NCBI RefSeq assembly: GCF_015354245.1
Contig: NZ_JADKYZ010000003.1
Coordinates: 558,001-622,000, forward strand
Direction: 5' to 3'
Length of the DNA stretch: 64,000 bases
DNA from: Diaphorobacter caeni
GTDB lineage: Bacteria > Pseudomonadota > Gammaproteobacteria > Burkholderiales > Burkholderiaceae_C
This document shows, piece after piece, positions 44,397 through 53,127 of this stretch. Below the pieces are notes generated by a model that worked only from the letters and a program-made list of their open reading frames with translations, had not been told where the DNA came from and did no database searches. A program made the position numbers and the translations under genes. Position 1 is the stretch's first letter, and every line of letters begins with the position of its first letter.

Positions 44397-45415
44397 GGCT
44401 TTTCCTGCTCCATCAGCAGATAGGTGTTGTAGGCGTTCATGCGGTTGGCCTCCTTGAACAGCGGATAGCCCTCGAATCGCGACCAGTCCGTCGCCTTGTA
44501 GGCGTCGTCAAAGGGATCGAGATTCTCCGCCGCCTTGGCCATCGAAGCGCGCAAGAATTCGAGATAGTCGCGCGTCAGTTGCATGTCCTTCCTGGGCTCA
44601 TCCGACGCAGGGCCGTGGCCCGGCACCATCGCCTTGACGGGCAGCTTCAGCAGCGCATCCAGCGCCGTGATCCAGTGGCGGCTGTCAGCCTGACCCACAT
44701 ACGGAATGCGGTTGCGGAACACCACGTCGCCGATGAACAGCACGCTGCTTTGGGGCAGAAACACGGCGGTGTCCTCCGGCGTGTGCGCCGGGCCCATGTG
44801 CTGCAGCACGAACTCGGTTCCGCCCACCTTCAGCGTCTGAGCATCCTTGTCCACCCACTCGTCGGCCGTGACCATCCGCGTCGAGGCGTTGATCCACGGC
44901 GCGAGTTCCGTGCGCGATGCTTCGAGCCGCAGGCGCGCGGTGTCGGAGTTGATGTATTCCTTGGCCAGCCCATTCGCGATGATCTTCGCGCCCAGCGCCT
45001 TGAACACCTGCAGTCCGTAGATGTGGTCCGCGTGGTAATGCGTGAGGATCACCGTGCTGATCGGCTTGGGAGTGATCGCCTTGATCTTCTTCACCAGCTC
45101 CTCGGCCAGCGCGGGCGAGCCGAGCGCATCGATCACCACGACGCTGTCGTCAGTCACCACGAAGCCCGCGTTCGAGATGAAGTTCTGATTGGAAGGCGAG
45201 CCCAGCGCGGAGACGCCCTGAACGTAGTAGACATTCGGCGCGACGCTCTTGACCTCCATCGGCATGGTAGCCACGGTGGCCGCGGGCGTGGCGGGCGCGG
45301 CACCCGACTGCGCCAGCTGCATGGCCGCACCATGATCGCCATGCGCAAAAGCCGAAATCTGCAGGCTTGTCAACATGACGGCGCCTGCCAACCAACGCGA
45401 ATTCTGAACCAACAT
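44393..45415 (-). CDS. Periplasmic MBL-fold metallo-hydrolase (SoxH-like)
   Basis: A 340-residue metallo-beta-lactamase-fold enzyme with a signal peptide (MLVQNSRWLAGAVMLTSLQI, then AFAHG). Metal ligands are in LTHYHADHIYG (HxHxDH), MGPAHTPEDT, FIGDVVF and VPGHGPASD. It belongs with SoxH and the quinoprotein-relay-associated hydrolases, whose substrate is unknown but may be a glutathione- or sulfur-containing thioester. The ATG at 45415 is preceded by AGGAG at nine bases. It is divergent from the DsrE-family gene and is followed by the thioredoxin-fold gene. Confidence 0.88.
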   Translation of the reverse strand: MLVQNSRWLAGAVMLTSLQISAFAHGDHGAAMQLAQSGAAPATPAATVATMPMEVKSVAPNVYYVQGVSALGSPSNQNFISNAGFVVTDDSVVVIDALGSPALAEELVKKIKAITPKPISTVILTHYHADHIYGLQVFKALGAKIIANGLAKEYINSDTARLRLEASRTELAPWINASTRMVTADEWVDKDAQTLKVGGTEFVLQHMGPAHTPEDTAVFLPQSSVLFIGDVVFRNRIPYVGQADSRHWITALDALLKLPVKAMVPGHGPASDEPRKDMQLTRDYLEFLRASMAKAAENLDPFDDAYKATDWSRFEGYPLFKEANRMNAYNTYLLMEQEKP

Positions 45416-45480
45416 GCGCTGTATCTCCTGCATTTATTTGACCGCCGTCATCCATCGGCGTAAAAACTCTTGCCAGTGCT

Positions 45481-45502
45481 AATATAAGCCACCAGCGATA
45501 TT
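45481..45502. promoter_or_regulatory. AATAT-N12-ATATT inverted repeat between SoxH-like and DsrE-like genes
   Basis: AATAT (45481-45485) and ATATT (45498-45502) with a 12-base spacer lie in the divergent promoter gap, 65 bases before the SoxH-like start and 51 before the DsrE-like start. Layout and the internal ATATAAGC match the site before the sox operon. It is a candidate binding site for the ArsR-family regulator nearby. Confidence 0.45.
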
Positions 45503-45553
45503 TTGGGGCTGGACATACAACCAAAGCAACCCATGCATAAAAAGGAGCCCAAT

Positions 45554-45970
45554 ATGTTCAAGCGTGTCTTTCTCGCGTTTTTCCTGACCCTGATGGCCGG
45601 CCTGTCGTTCGCGCAGGACGTCAAGGCGGTCTATCACGTCAACACCGGCGTCGAAACCGCCGCCGCAATCCTCAACAACATCAACAACCATCTGAACGCG
45701 GCACCCAAGGACAAGATCGTCGTGGTGACACACGGCCCCGGCATCGACTTTCTGCTCAGCGACGCCAAGGACGCCAAAGGCCGCGAATTCAGCGGCCAGG
45801 TCAGCGCGCTGGCCTCCAAGGGCGTGGAGTTCCGCGTCTGCAACAACACCCTGCAGTCGCGCAGCATCGACCCAGCCAAGCTGTTGATGGAAACCTCCAT
45901 CGTCCCCTCGGGCGTCGCCGAAGTCGCACGCCTGCAGGCCAAGGAAGGCTACGTCTACCTCAAGCCCTGA
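45554..45970 (+). CDS. Exported DsrE/DsrF-like family protein
   Basis: A 138-residue protein with a signal peptide (MFKRVFLAFFLTLMAGLSFA, cleaved before QDVK) and a DsrE-like fold: VVVTHGPGIDFLL, and a single conserved Cys in VEFRVCNNTLQSRS (Cys96), the position that carries persulfide in DsrE proteins. It is probably a periplasmic sulfur carrier or trap. The ATG at 45554 is preceded by AAAGGAG. It is divergent from the SoxH-like gene and ends at a strong terminator shared with the ArsR gene. Confidence 0.9.
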   Translation: MFKRVFLAFFLTLMAGLSFAQDVKAVYHVNTGVETAAAILNNINNHLNAAPKDKIVVVTHGPGIDFLLSDAKDAKGREFSGQVSALASKGVEFRVCNNTLQSRSIDPAKLLMETSIVPSGVAEVARLQAKEGYVYLKP

Positions 45971-46014
45971 GCGACGCTCGCTCGGTCCTCTACTTTCTTC
46001 TCACTCTTCCCAAC

Positions 46015-46048
46015 GCAAAAAGGGCAGCCGATCGGCTGCCCTTTTTGC
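46015..46048. terminator. Perfect 34-bp palindromic bidirectional terminator
   Basis: GCAAAAAGGGCAGCCGAT and its exact complement form a palindrome with five A before and five T after the GC-rich stem. It lies between the convergent DsrE-like and ArsR genes and can end transcription from both sides. Confidence 0.93.
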
Positions 46049-46143
46049 ATGTGGAAAGCGCCATGTCCAAAGACGCCGGCACCGCATGAGGAGAAGAAAC
46101 AATGAAAGCTCCTGCGCGCCCCCTCACCAACGAACGCGACGCC

Positions 46144-46449
46144 TCAGTCGTCCATCGCCATCTGCAGACACACGCTGCGGCACATCTGCACGACTTTCTC
46201 GTTGGTGATGTAGTAATAGATGCTCACCCCCTCGCGGCGACGCCCGAGGATGCCCGCCTGATAGAGCGTGTTCAGATGCTGGGACATGTTGGGCTGCGTG
46301 GTGTCGATGGACGCAAGCAGCTCCGACACATTCTTCTCCCCGTTGCACAGCGCGCTGATGATGCGCAGCCGCATGGGCGCGGCCATGGCGCGAAACAGCT
46401 CGGCGGCGTTTTCGTAAACACTGTCGTCATCGATCACTTCGGTGTCCAT
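46144..46449 (-). CDS. soxR: ArsR/SmtB-family persulfide-sensing-type repressor (SoxR/SqrR/BigR-like)
   Basis: A winged-helix repressor of 101 residues. The recognition helix is in TTQPNMSQHLNTLYQAG, and the wing is RRREGVSIYYYI. Cysteines at residues 35 (ALCNGEKN), 90 and 94 (QMCRSVC) match the pair that forms a polysulfide bridge in SqrR/BigR/SoxR, releasing DNA when sulfide or persulfide rises. The start at 46449 is chosen because AGGAG lies six bases before that ATG, while longer in-frame starts have no such site. It is convergent with the DsrE-like gene and probably controls the sox genes. The soxR name is by analogy; it is unrelated to the MerR-type redox SoxR. Confidence 0.85.
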   Translation of the reverse strand: MDTEVIDDDSVYENAAELFRAMAAPMRLRIISALCNGEKNVSELLASIDTTQPNMSQHLNTLYQAGILGRRREGVSIYYYITNEKVVQMCRSVCLQMAMDD

Positions 46450-46803
46450 GGAAGGCTCCTGCATTGGGTTGGGCAACAGCTGATGGTCAGTGGAATACTT
46501 GCCGAAATCAGCGACGTATTGATTGCGGCGCGACAGCGGCCAGCTCTTGCGTATAGACATGGAGGAAAGTGTAGGCTCACTGATTCACCCCGCACTGAAC
46601 CGGAAACTGCCGCATCTGTTGTGCGTCAATGCCCTCGGATTAAAGCGCAAACACACGTTTGCGCGCAACAACATCCCGTCTGATCAATTTGTGATCATAT
46701 TGGCAACCTTGTATTTTTAATGATGTTTTTGAAACCATTTACATAGAAACTGCAAGAAACAAGGAGCCCTGCTCTCCCTTTGAAGCAGGATCCTCCAGCA
46801 ACG
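46450..46803. other. Intergenic region upstream of the ArsR gene
   Basis: No gene is supported. It includes the ArsR-gene promoter and an AT-rich stretch at about 46670-46760 (TGATCATATTGG, then TTTTTAATGATG). No terminator and no copy of the dispersed repeat were seen. Confidence 0.4.
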
Positions 46804-46905
46804 TCAATCAAAGTCCATCCAGAGACGGATCGACAGAACCCCCGCCAGCCCGATGATTGCCGCCGCGATCACGAAAAATGCGGGCGACTGTTTGTTTGTC
46901 GTCAT
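46804..46905 (-). CDS. Candidate 33-residue membrane peptide
   Basis: A short frame from ATG at 46905 encodes MTTNKQSPAF, a hydrophobic stretch FVIAAAIIGLAGVLSI and the tail RLWMDFD. The pattern of basic/polar start, one membrane helix and acidic end is like small membrane proteins. The ribosome-binding site is weak. It lies downstream of tctA, just past the tctA terminator, so it would need its own promoter or read-through. No family is recognised, and it may be a chance frame. Confidence 0.35.
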   Translation of the reverse strand: MTTNKQSPAFFVIAAAIIGLAGVLSIRLWMDFD

Positions 46906-46938
46906 CGGCACCCGCTTTATCGCCACCCTATCAGCATG

Positions 46939-46975
46939 AAAAAAGCGACTGCAGATGACACTGCAGTCGCTTATT
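46939..46975 (-). terminator. Rho-independent terminator after tctA
   Basis: A ten-base perfect stem GCGACTGCAG/CTGCAGTCGC (46945-46970) with a six-base loop is followed on the minus strand by six T. It lies 17 bases beyond the tctA stop. Confidence 0.92.
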
Positions 46976-46991
46976 TGGAGCCGTCAAACGA

Positions 46992-48509
46992 TCAGACCGC
47001 TTCGGTCATCTCGGGTCCCTTGCGCTTGCCCATGAAGCGCATGAAGCGCGGGATGAACAGCACCATCAGCACGATGATGATCAGCGTCAGCGACATGGGG
47101 CGCTGCAGGAAAATCAACCAGCTGCCTTCGCCGATGGCGACGGCGTTGCGCATCTGCGCTTCTGCGAGCGGGCCGAGGATCATGCCGACGACGACAGGCG
47201 CGGTCGGGAAGTCGTAGCGGCGCATCAGCACACCCAGCAAGCCGATGAAGTACAGCAGAAACAGGTCGAACGTGCTCTGGCGCATGCCGTAGGCACCCAC
47301 TGTCGCGAAGATCAGGATGCCGGCGTAGAGCTGCGGACGCGGGATCTTGAGCAGCTTGACCCACATGCCGACCATCGGCAGATTCAGCACCAGCAGCATG
47401 ATGTTGCCGATGTAGAGCGACGCGATCAGCGCCCAGACCAGCGTGGCCGAGGTCGTGAACAGTTGCGGGCCGGGGTTGATGCCGTAGTTCTGGAACGCGC
47501 CCAGCAGCACTGCGGTGGTGTTGCTGGTCGGAATGCCGAGCGTGAGCAGCGGGATCAGCGCGGCGGTCACGGTGGCGTTGTTCGCGGCTTCGGGGCCGGC
47601 CACGCCTTCAATCGCGCCGGTGGTGCCGAACTCCGCCTTGTTCTCGCCCTTGGCCAGCTTCTTTTCGGTGGCGTACGAGAGGAACGTGGGGATCTCGGTG
47701 CCGCCCGCAGGAATGCAGCCAAACGGCGTGCCGATCACGGTGCCGCGAATCCAGGCTGGGATGGAACGCTTCCAGTCGCGCTTGGTCATGTGGACGCGGT
47801 TGAGCTTGTTCTGCGACTCGTCGACCTTGCCTTCGTAGAGCGCGTTGTAGAGCACTTCGGCCACGGCGAAGAGACCCACGGCGACGAGCACGATGTCCAC
47901 GCCGTCCAGCAGTTCCATCTGACCGGCGGTATAGCGCGCCGCGCCCGAGAGCTGGTCCATGCCGATGCAGCCGAGCGCGAGGCCGAGGAACAGCGCCGTC
48001 ATGCCGCGCAGGCTGCTCTGGCCGAGCACCGCGCTCACGGTGGTGAACGCCAGCACCATCAGCATGAAGTACTCAGGCGGGCCGAGCTTCACGGCGAAGT
48101 CGGCGACGGTGGGCGCAAACAGCGTGACCACCACGGTCGCGACCGTGCCGGCGACGAACGAACCGATGGCCGAGGTGGCCAGCGCCGCCCCCGCTCGTCC
48201 GCTCTTGGCCATCTTGTTGCCCTCCATCGCCGTCACCATGCTGGCGGTTTCGCCGGGAGTGTTCAGCAGAATGGAAGTGGTCGAGCCGCCGTACATCGCA
48301 CCGTAGTAGATGCCGGCGAAGAAGATCATGGAAGCCGTCACGTCCACCTTGGCGGTGATCGGCAGCAGCATGGCGACGGCCACGGCGGGGCCGATGCCCG
48401 GCAGCACACCGACGGCGGTTCCCAGAGCGCAACCCACCAGCGCCCAGAGCAGATTGGCGGGCGTGATCGCGGTGGCGAAGCCCTGCATCAATGCGTTGAA
48501 AATATCCAT
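46992..48509 (-). CDS. tctA: Tripartite tricarboxylate transporter, large permease subunit TctA
   Basis: A 505-residue integral membrane protein with about 12 helices. The TctA start is [20 protein letters not shown], and the two glycine-rich inverted motifs are [18 protein letters not shown] (with [16 protein letters not shown]) and [17 protein letters not shown]. It forms the transport path for tri- or dicarboxylates delivered by the Bug receptor. The ATG at 48509 shares its A with the tctB stop (TGATG), so translation is coupled. A longer upstream frame is rejected. Confidence 0.96.
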   Translation of the reverse strand: MDIFNALMQGFATAITPANLLWALVGCALGTAVGVLPGIGPAVAVAMLLPITAKVDVTASMIFFAGIYYGAMYGGSTTSILLNTPGETASMVTAMEGNKMAKSGRAGAALATSAIGSFVAGTVATVVVTLFAPTVADFAVKLGPPEYFMLMVLAFTTVSAVLGQSSLRGMTALFLGLALGCIGMDQLSGAARYTAGQMELLDGVDIVLVAVGLFAVAEVLYNALYEGKVDESQNKLNRVHMTKRDWKRSIPAWIRGTVIGTPFGCIPAGGTEIPTFLSYATEKKLAKGENKAEFGTTGAIEGVAGPEAANNATVTAALIPLLTLGIPTSNTTAVLLGAFQNYGINPGPQLFTTSATLVWALIASLYIGNIMLLVLNLPMVGMWVKLLKIPRPQLYAGILIFATVGAYGMRQSTFDLFLLYFIGLLGVLMRRYDFPTAPVVVGMILGPLAEAQMRNAVAIGEGSWLIFLQRPMSLTLIIIVLMVLFIPRFMRFMGKRKGPEMTEAV

Positions 48510-49066
48510 CACAGCCACCCTGTATCCGTCAGACCCGGCAAGCTGATCGCCAGAAATTGTGTGAATGCCCAGAACACGGGCGCCGAGATCGCGAGGCCGG
48601 TGACGACGTCGATTGCCAGGTTGCGCGGCGCAAGCAGACCGGTCTGGCCTTCCGCGCGGCGCAGACCCTGCACGGCAAGCGCGTAGCACATCGTGCAGCC
48701 GAAGATGAAGCCGATGTGCGTGATGAGCGCGGCGTTCAGCAGCAGCCCGGCCGACACCCATGCGAACGGAATCAGCTTGGCGTGCTTGGAGCCACCCGGA
48801 TCAGACGCTTGGCGGTAGCCGCCGGTGACGGCCTCCCAGATCAGCAGCGCACCGCACAGCGCGAGCACGGCGGCGCACACCCAGGGCAGGAAGTTGGGGC
48901 CGACACCACCATAACCGGATTCGCCCGGAATGCTGATGGCACCGAAGGCCATGACGCCCGCGACGGCCAGCACGCCGACGCCGACGGCCGCCTGCCATTT
49001 GGGCGAGGGGATGGACAACTCGTCGAGCGGACTGGCCGCTGACGCTTGGGATACGGCATCTGTCAT
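48509..49066 (-). CDS. tctB: Tripartite tricarboxylate transporter, small permease subunit TctB
   Basis: A 185-residue membrane protein with four predicted helices and a soluble N-terminal tail of about 25 residues. It has the TctB pattern, with a variable sequence but the right size and position between tctC and tctA. It would form the membrane complex with TctA. The start is 193 bases after tctC; that gap shows no gene. Confidence 0.92.
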   Translation of the reverse strand: MTDAVSQASAASPLDELSIPSPKWQAAVGVGVLAVAGVMAFGAISIPGESGYGGVGPNFLPWVCAAVLALCGALLIWEAVTGGYRQASDPGGSKHAKLIPFAWVSAGLLLNAALITHIGFIFGCTMCYALAVQGLRRAEGQTGLLAPRNLAIDVVTGLAISAPVFWAFTQFLAISLPGLTDTGWL

Positions 49067-49259
49067 GATGTTTTTGCCCTTGCTATGTGTGAATGTTGAG
49101 CAATGAATCCGACCTCACACGCGCAACGCTCGTGATCAGGGAACAGTCACCCTGCGCCCGCTGCCTGCAGGGGCGATTTACATATGATTTGAATAAGAAA
49201 TCAAGGGCGCGCGCAACATGGCGCCCTTGATGTACCGGTCAGGCTTGAGGCCGCAGGTC

Positions 49260-50228
49260 TTAGACCATGCCGGACTTGACCATCGTGGCGCGCAGGCTTG
49301 CGAATTCCTGGTCCACGAAGTTGCCGAAGGCGTCGCCGGCCAGCCATGCGGGCGTCCAGCCGTTCTTCTCCATCGCCTCGGCCCAGGCCTTGCTCTTGAC
49401 GGCCTTTTCCACGGACGCGACGAGCGCCTTGCGCTGATCGGGCGTGATGCCGGGCGCACCGTAGACGCCGCGCCAGTTGCCGATCTCGACGTTGATGCCC
49501 TGCTCCTTGAGCGTGGGGATGTCCAGACCCGCAAGGCGCTGGGCGGAGGTCACGCCGATGGGCTTCATCTTGCCGGCGGTGATGTACTCGGCGAACTCGC
49601 TGTAGCCGCTGCCGCCCACGGTCACGTTGCCACCCAGAATGGCGGCGGTCGCCTCACCACCCCCACGGAAAGCCACGTAGTTGATCTTGGCTGGGTCGAC
49701 GCCGACTTCGCGCGCGATCATCGCGGCCGCGATGTGCTCGGTGGAGCCGCGCGAGCCGCCGCCCCACTTCACGCTGCCGGGATCCTTCTTGAGCTGGGCG
49801 ACGACGTCGGCCATGGTCTTGAAGGGCGAGTTCGATGGCAGCACGAACACGTTGTATTCACTGGTCAGGCGAGCGATCGGGGTCGCCTGGTTCAGGTTGA
49901 CCGGAGGCTTGCCCGTGATGATGCCGCCCAGCATGACGGCGCCCATCACCATCAGCGCGTTCGGGTCGCCCTTGGAGCCGTTGACGAACTGGGCCAGACC
50001 GATGGCACCGGCCGCGCCGCCCTTGTTGTCATAGGTGACGGAGGAAGCCACACCCGCGTCCTGCAGCGCCTTGCCGAGCGCGCGGCCAGTGGTGTCCCAA
50101 CCGCCGCCGGGATTGGCGGGAAGCATCATCTTCACGGCGACCGCTGCACGAGCGGAAAGCGGCAGGCTGCCGATCGCAGCCAAGGCTGCCATGGATTTCA
50201 GAAAGGTGTCGCGACGCATGTGTCTCAC
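49260..50228 (-). CDS. tctC: Tripartite tricarboxylate receptor TctC (Bug family)
   Basis: A 322-residue periplasmic receptor with a leader MRRDTFLKSMAALAAIG, cleaved near ARAAV. Bug signatures are MMLPANPGGGWDTTGRAL, NKGGAAGAIGLAQF and VKWGGGSRGSTEH. It is the first gene of tctCBA and is divergent from tctDE, the standard layout of the citrate-type system, so the ligand is probably citrate or a similar acid. Expression is probably controlled by TctD from the 127-base gap between the two units. Confidence 0.95.
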   Translation of the reverse strand: MRHMRRDTFLKSMAALAAIGSLPLSARAAVAVKMMLPANPGGGWDTTGRALGKALQDAGVASSVTYDNKGGAAGAIGLAQFVNGSKGDPNALMVMGAVMLGGIITGKPPVNLNQATPIARLTSEYNVFVLPSNSPFKTMADVVAQLKKDPGSVKWGGGSRGSTEHIAAAMIAREVGVDPAKINYVAFRGGGEATAAILGGNVTVGGSGYSEFAEYITAGKMKPIGVTSAQRLAGLDIPTLKEQGINVEIGNWRGVYGAPGITPDQRKALVASVEKAVKSKAWAEAMEKNGWTPAWLAGDAFGNFVDQEFASLRATMVKSGMV

Positions 50229-50355
50229 TCCTGTTATTGGGAAAATGCACGAGCATCATGCTAAATCAAACTGTCAAACCGCTGTCCGCCGCCTCAGGGA
50301 TAACACGGATACTCACCGAGACGAGCGGCACAATCAAGCTGCTAAGGTGCCGCCC

Positions 50356-51042
50356 ATGCAATTGCTTTTGGTAGAAGACGACGCGACGATGCGCACCACG
50401 CTGCAGCGCTCGCTGGCGCGGCGCGGGTTTCAGGTGACCGCGCTTGGCGACGGCTCGTCCGCGCTCGCGGAAATGATCGCCCGCCCACACGACGCCGTGA
50501 TTCTGGATCTCACGCTCCCCGGCCTCGATGGCCTGCAGGTGCTGCAGCAGGCGCGCTCGCGCGGACTGCGCACGCCCGTGCTGGTGCTGACCGCGCGCGG
50601 CACCGTCGGTGACCGGGTGCGCGGCTTGAACGCCGGGGCGGATGACTACCTGCCAAAACCCTTTGACCTCGACGAACTGGAAGCCCGCCTGCGCGCCCTC
50701 GTGCGCCGCGCCGCCGACCAGCAGGAGGGCCAGCCCGCCGCGCCCTCGCAGATCACGCTCGGCGCGCTGCGCTACGACAAGGACACGGGCATCTTCTATC
50801 TCAAGGACGAGCCCATGGAAGTCACGCCGCGCGAGCAAGCGCTGCTGCGCGCGCTCCTGCCCCACCCCGGCCGTGCGCTCAGCAAGGAGCGGCTCTACGA
50901 AGCGGTCTTCCCCGGCCAGCCCGATGTCCAGTACGAGGCCATCGAGGTCGTCGTCTACCGCCTGCGCAAGAAGCTGGCCGACACCGGCGTGTCGCTGATG
51001 ACGCTGCGCGGCCTCGGTTATCTGCTCAAGGTCGACCAGTGA
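50356..51042 (+). CDS. tctD: Response regulator TctD
   Basis: A 228-residue OmpR-type regulator. The receiver has the acidic pair in LVEDDATM, phospho-acceptor Asp51 (VILDLTLPGLDG), a Thr in VLTARG and Lys in YLPKPFD. A winged-helix DNA-binding domain follows (EVTPREQALLRALLPHPG, then VVYRLRKKL). It is divergent from tctC and overlaps the sensor gene by GTGA. It would activate tctCBA when the tricarboxylate is present. Confidence 0.95.
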   Translation: MQLLLVEDDATMRTTLQRSLARRGFQVTALGDGSSALAEMIARPHDAVILDLTLPGLDGLQVLQQARSRGLRTPVLVLTARGTVGDRVRGLNAGADDYLPKPFDLDELEARLRALVRRAADQQEGQPAAPSQITLGALRYDKDTGIFYLKDEPMEVTPREQALLRALLPHPGRALSKERLYEAVFPGQPDVQYEAIEVVVYRLRKKLADTGVSLMTLRGLGYLLKVDQ

Positions 51043-52523
51043 GGCGCAGGAGCGCAGCCGCGAAGGCAGCGATCCCGGAGAGCGCAGGCAGCGGAAAAAA
51101 GCGGCCTTGGCGCTCCTGGTCGCTCAGACGCCAGTTGCTGGTCGGCATCCTCGTGCCGACGCTGCTGGTGATCTGCTTCAACACCTGGAGCCTGCACCGC
51201 AAGGCGCTGGTCGCGCTCAACACGGCCTATGACCGCACCCTGCTGGCCTCGGCCAAGAGCATCAGCGAAGAGCTCGACGTGACCGGCTACGACGAGCTCG
51301 CCGAACTGCGCGCCATCGTGCCCTACTCCGCGCAGGAAGCCTTCGAGACCGACAACCAGAGCCGCCTGTTCTATCGCGTATCCAACCTGCAGGGCGAGTT
51401 GATTTCGGGCTTTGCCGAGCTGCCGGTGTGGAGAGGCAGCATTCCCGCGCGGCCGCCCTACGCCGCGCTGGTGGATTTCTACGACGATCATTTTCGCGGC
51501 GCGCCGGTGCGGGTCGCCGTGCTGCTGCAGCCGGTCTCCAGCTCCGAGGGCCGGGGCATGGCCATGATCCAGGTCGCGGAAACGCTGGAGCTGCGCGAGG
51601 CCGCCGCGCTGCAGATCCTCTGGGACACCATGGCCCGCCAGCTCATGCTGATCGTCGTGATCGCGCTCATCGTGGTGCTGGTCGTGCAGCGCGCCACGCG
51701 CCCCGTGCGCCAGCTCAGCCAGACCATCCAGACCCGCCGCGAGGACGACCTCTCGCCCATCGACGGCGCCTCCGCCCCGCGCGAGCTGCAACCGCTGATC
51801 GACGCCACCAACGATGTGATGCAGCGGCTGTCGCACCTGCTCGAACACCAGCAGCGCTTCGTGCGCGACGCCTCGCACCAGCTGCGTACACCGCTGGCCG
51901 TGCTCAAGACCCAGGTGCAGTCGGCGCTGCGCGACGACCTGCCGCACCGTCAGGCGCTCGAAGAGATCGGCGGCACCATCGAGCGCGCCACCCAGCTCGC
52001 CAACCAGATGCTCGCGCTCGCCAAAGTCGAGCAGCTGCGCCAGCAAAGCCAACCGGCCGTCGTGCGCTGGGACGACGTGCTGCGCGACGTGGCGCTGGAC
52101 ATCTCGCCGCTCATCGCGCAAAGCGATCTCGACTTCGGCATCCAGACCGCCCCCGCGCCCATACTCGCGCACGAATGGATGCTGCGCGAACTCTGCCGCA
52201 ACCTGCTGCACAACGCCATCCGCCACACGCCCGAACACGGCGCGTTGAATGTCACGCTGCAGGTCAGCGGCAACGAGGCGGTTCTCACCATCGCGGACAG
52301 CGGCCCCGGCATCGACGCCGAACTCGCGAGCCGCCTGTTCCAGCCCTTCTCCGCAGGCGACGTGCGCGCGGGCTCGGGCCTCGGTCTGGCGATCTGCCAG
52401 CAGATCGTGCTGGCCGTCGGCGGCAGCGTCGCGCTGCGCAACCGGGTGGATGGCGCAGGACAGATCCTCGGCCTCGACGCCGTGGTGACGCTGCCGCACG
52501 CCGCTCCCGAATCCGCGCGCTGA
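51039..52523 (+). CDS. tctE: Sensor histidine kinase TctE
   Basis: A 494-residue membrane histidine kinase beginning at a GTG that overlaps the tctD stop. Two membrane segments (LLVGILVPTLLVICFNTW and LMLIVVIALIVVLVV) bracket a periplasmic TctE-type sensor domain. A HAMP-like linker (RPVRQLSQTIQ), the H-box RDASHQLRTPLAVLK with the phospho-His, and ATPase boxes NLLHNAIRHTP, DSGPGID and GSGLGLAICQQ follow. It should sense the carboxylate and phosphorylate TctD. Confidence 0.95.
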   Translation: MRRRSAAAKAAIPESAGSGKKRPWRSWSLRRQLLVGILVPTLLVICFNTWSLHRKALVALNTAYDRTLLASAKSISEELDVTGYDELAELRAIVPYSAQEAFETDNQSRLFYRVSNLQGELISGFAELPVWRGSIPARPPYAALVDFYDDHFRGAPVRVAVLLQPVSSSEGRGMAMIQVAETLELREAAALQILWDTMARQLMLIVVIALIVVLVVQRATRPVRQLSQTIQTRREDDLSPIDGASAPRELQPLIDATNDVMQRLSHLLEHQQRFVRDASHQLRTPLAVLKTQVQSALRDDLPHRQALEEIGGTIERATQLANQMLALAKVEQLRQQSQPAVVRWDDVLRDVALDISPLIAQSDLDFGIQTAPAPILAHEWMLRELCRNLLHNAIRHTPEHGALNVTLQVSGNEAVLTIADSGPGIDAELASRLFQPFSAGDVRAGSGLGLAICQQIVLAVGGSVALRNRVDGAGQILGLDAVVTLPHAAPESAR

Positions 52524-52582
52524 TCAGGAAAATCTCCTTCACAGCCAGACGCCACCGGCACGGACGCGGCACAATTCACACG

Positions 52583-53011
52583 ATGAACCAAACACTTGAA
52601 TCGATGCGCCTGGACAAATGGCTCTGGTGCGCCCGTTTCTACAAAACCCGCAGCGTCGCCGTCGAGGAAATCGGCAAGGGCCGCGTCACGGTCAACAACC
52701 AGAACGCCAAGGCCGCGCGTGAGTTGCGCGTGGGGGATACGGTCGCGCTGCGGCAGGGCGTGGTCGAGCGCACCGTGGTCGTGCAGGCGCTCAGCAACAT
52801 GCGGGGCCCCGCTCCCGTCGCGCAGCAGCTCTACAAGGAAACCGAGGCCAGCGCCAAAGCGCGGGCCGAGGCGGCTGAGCGGCGGCGTCTGGCGCCGGAG
52901 CCTGCGTCGTCGTTGGTCGAGGGGCGGCCTACGAAGCGGGATCGTAGGCAGATCGATCATGTGCGGCATGAGTGGGATGATCGATGGAGTGCGTCCATCG
53001 ACGACGAGTGA
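52583..53011 (+). CDS. hslR: S4-domain RNA-binding protein, heat-shock protein 15 family
   Basis: A 142-residue protein with an S4 RNA-binding domain at about residues 9-70 (MRLDKWLWCARFYKTRSVA, GRVTVNNQNAKAARELRVGD). A basic, Glu/Arg-rich C-terminal tail follows, with RPTKRDRRQIDHVRHEWDD. Hsp15 binds free 50S subunits that carry a stalled nascent chain. The ATG at 52583 is chosen. It begins 60 bases after tctE but is probably not functionally linked. Confidence 0.9.
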   Translation: MNQTLESMRLDKWLWCARFYKTRSVAVEEIGKGRVTVNNQNAKAARELRVGDTVALRQGVVERTVVVQALSNMRGPAPVAQQLYKETEASAKARAEAAERRRLAPEPASSLVEGRPTKRDRRQIDHVRHEWDDRWSASIDDE

Positions 53012-53127
53012 TCGCGGGTTGCGCTCCCTCACTCTCCTTTGCTGTTTCCTCTGCTCTGCTCTGCTCTCCTATCCTCTCCTCTCGGTTGCGGGGGCTGCTT
53101 TTTGGCTCCTGCTGGGGGGTGAGGTTC

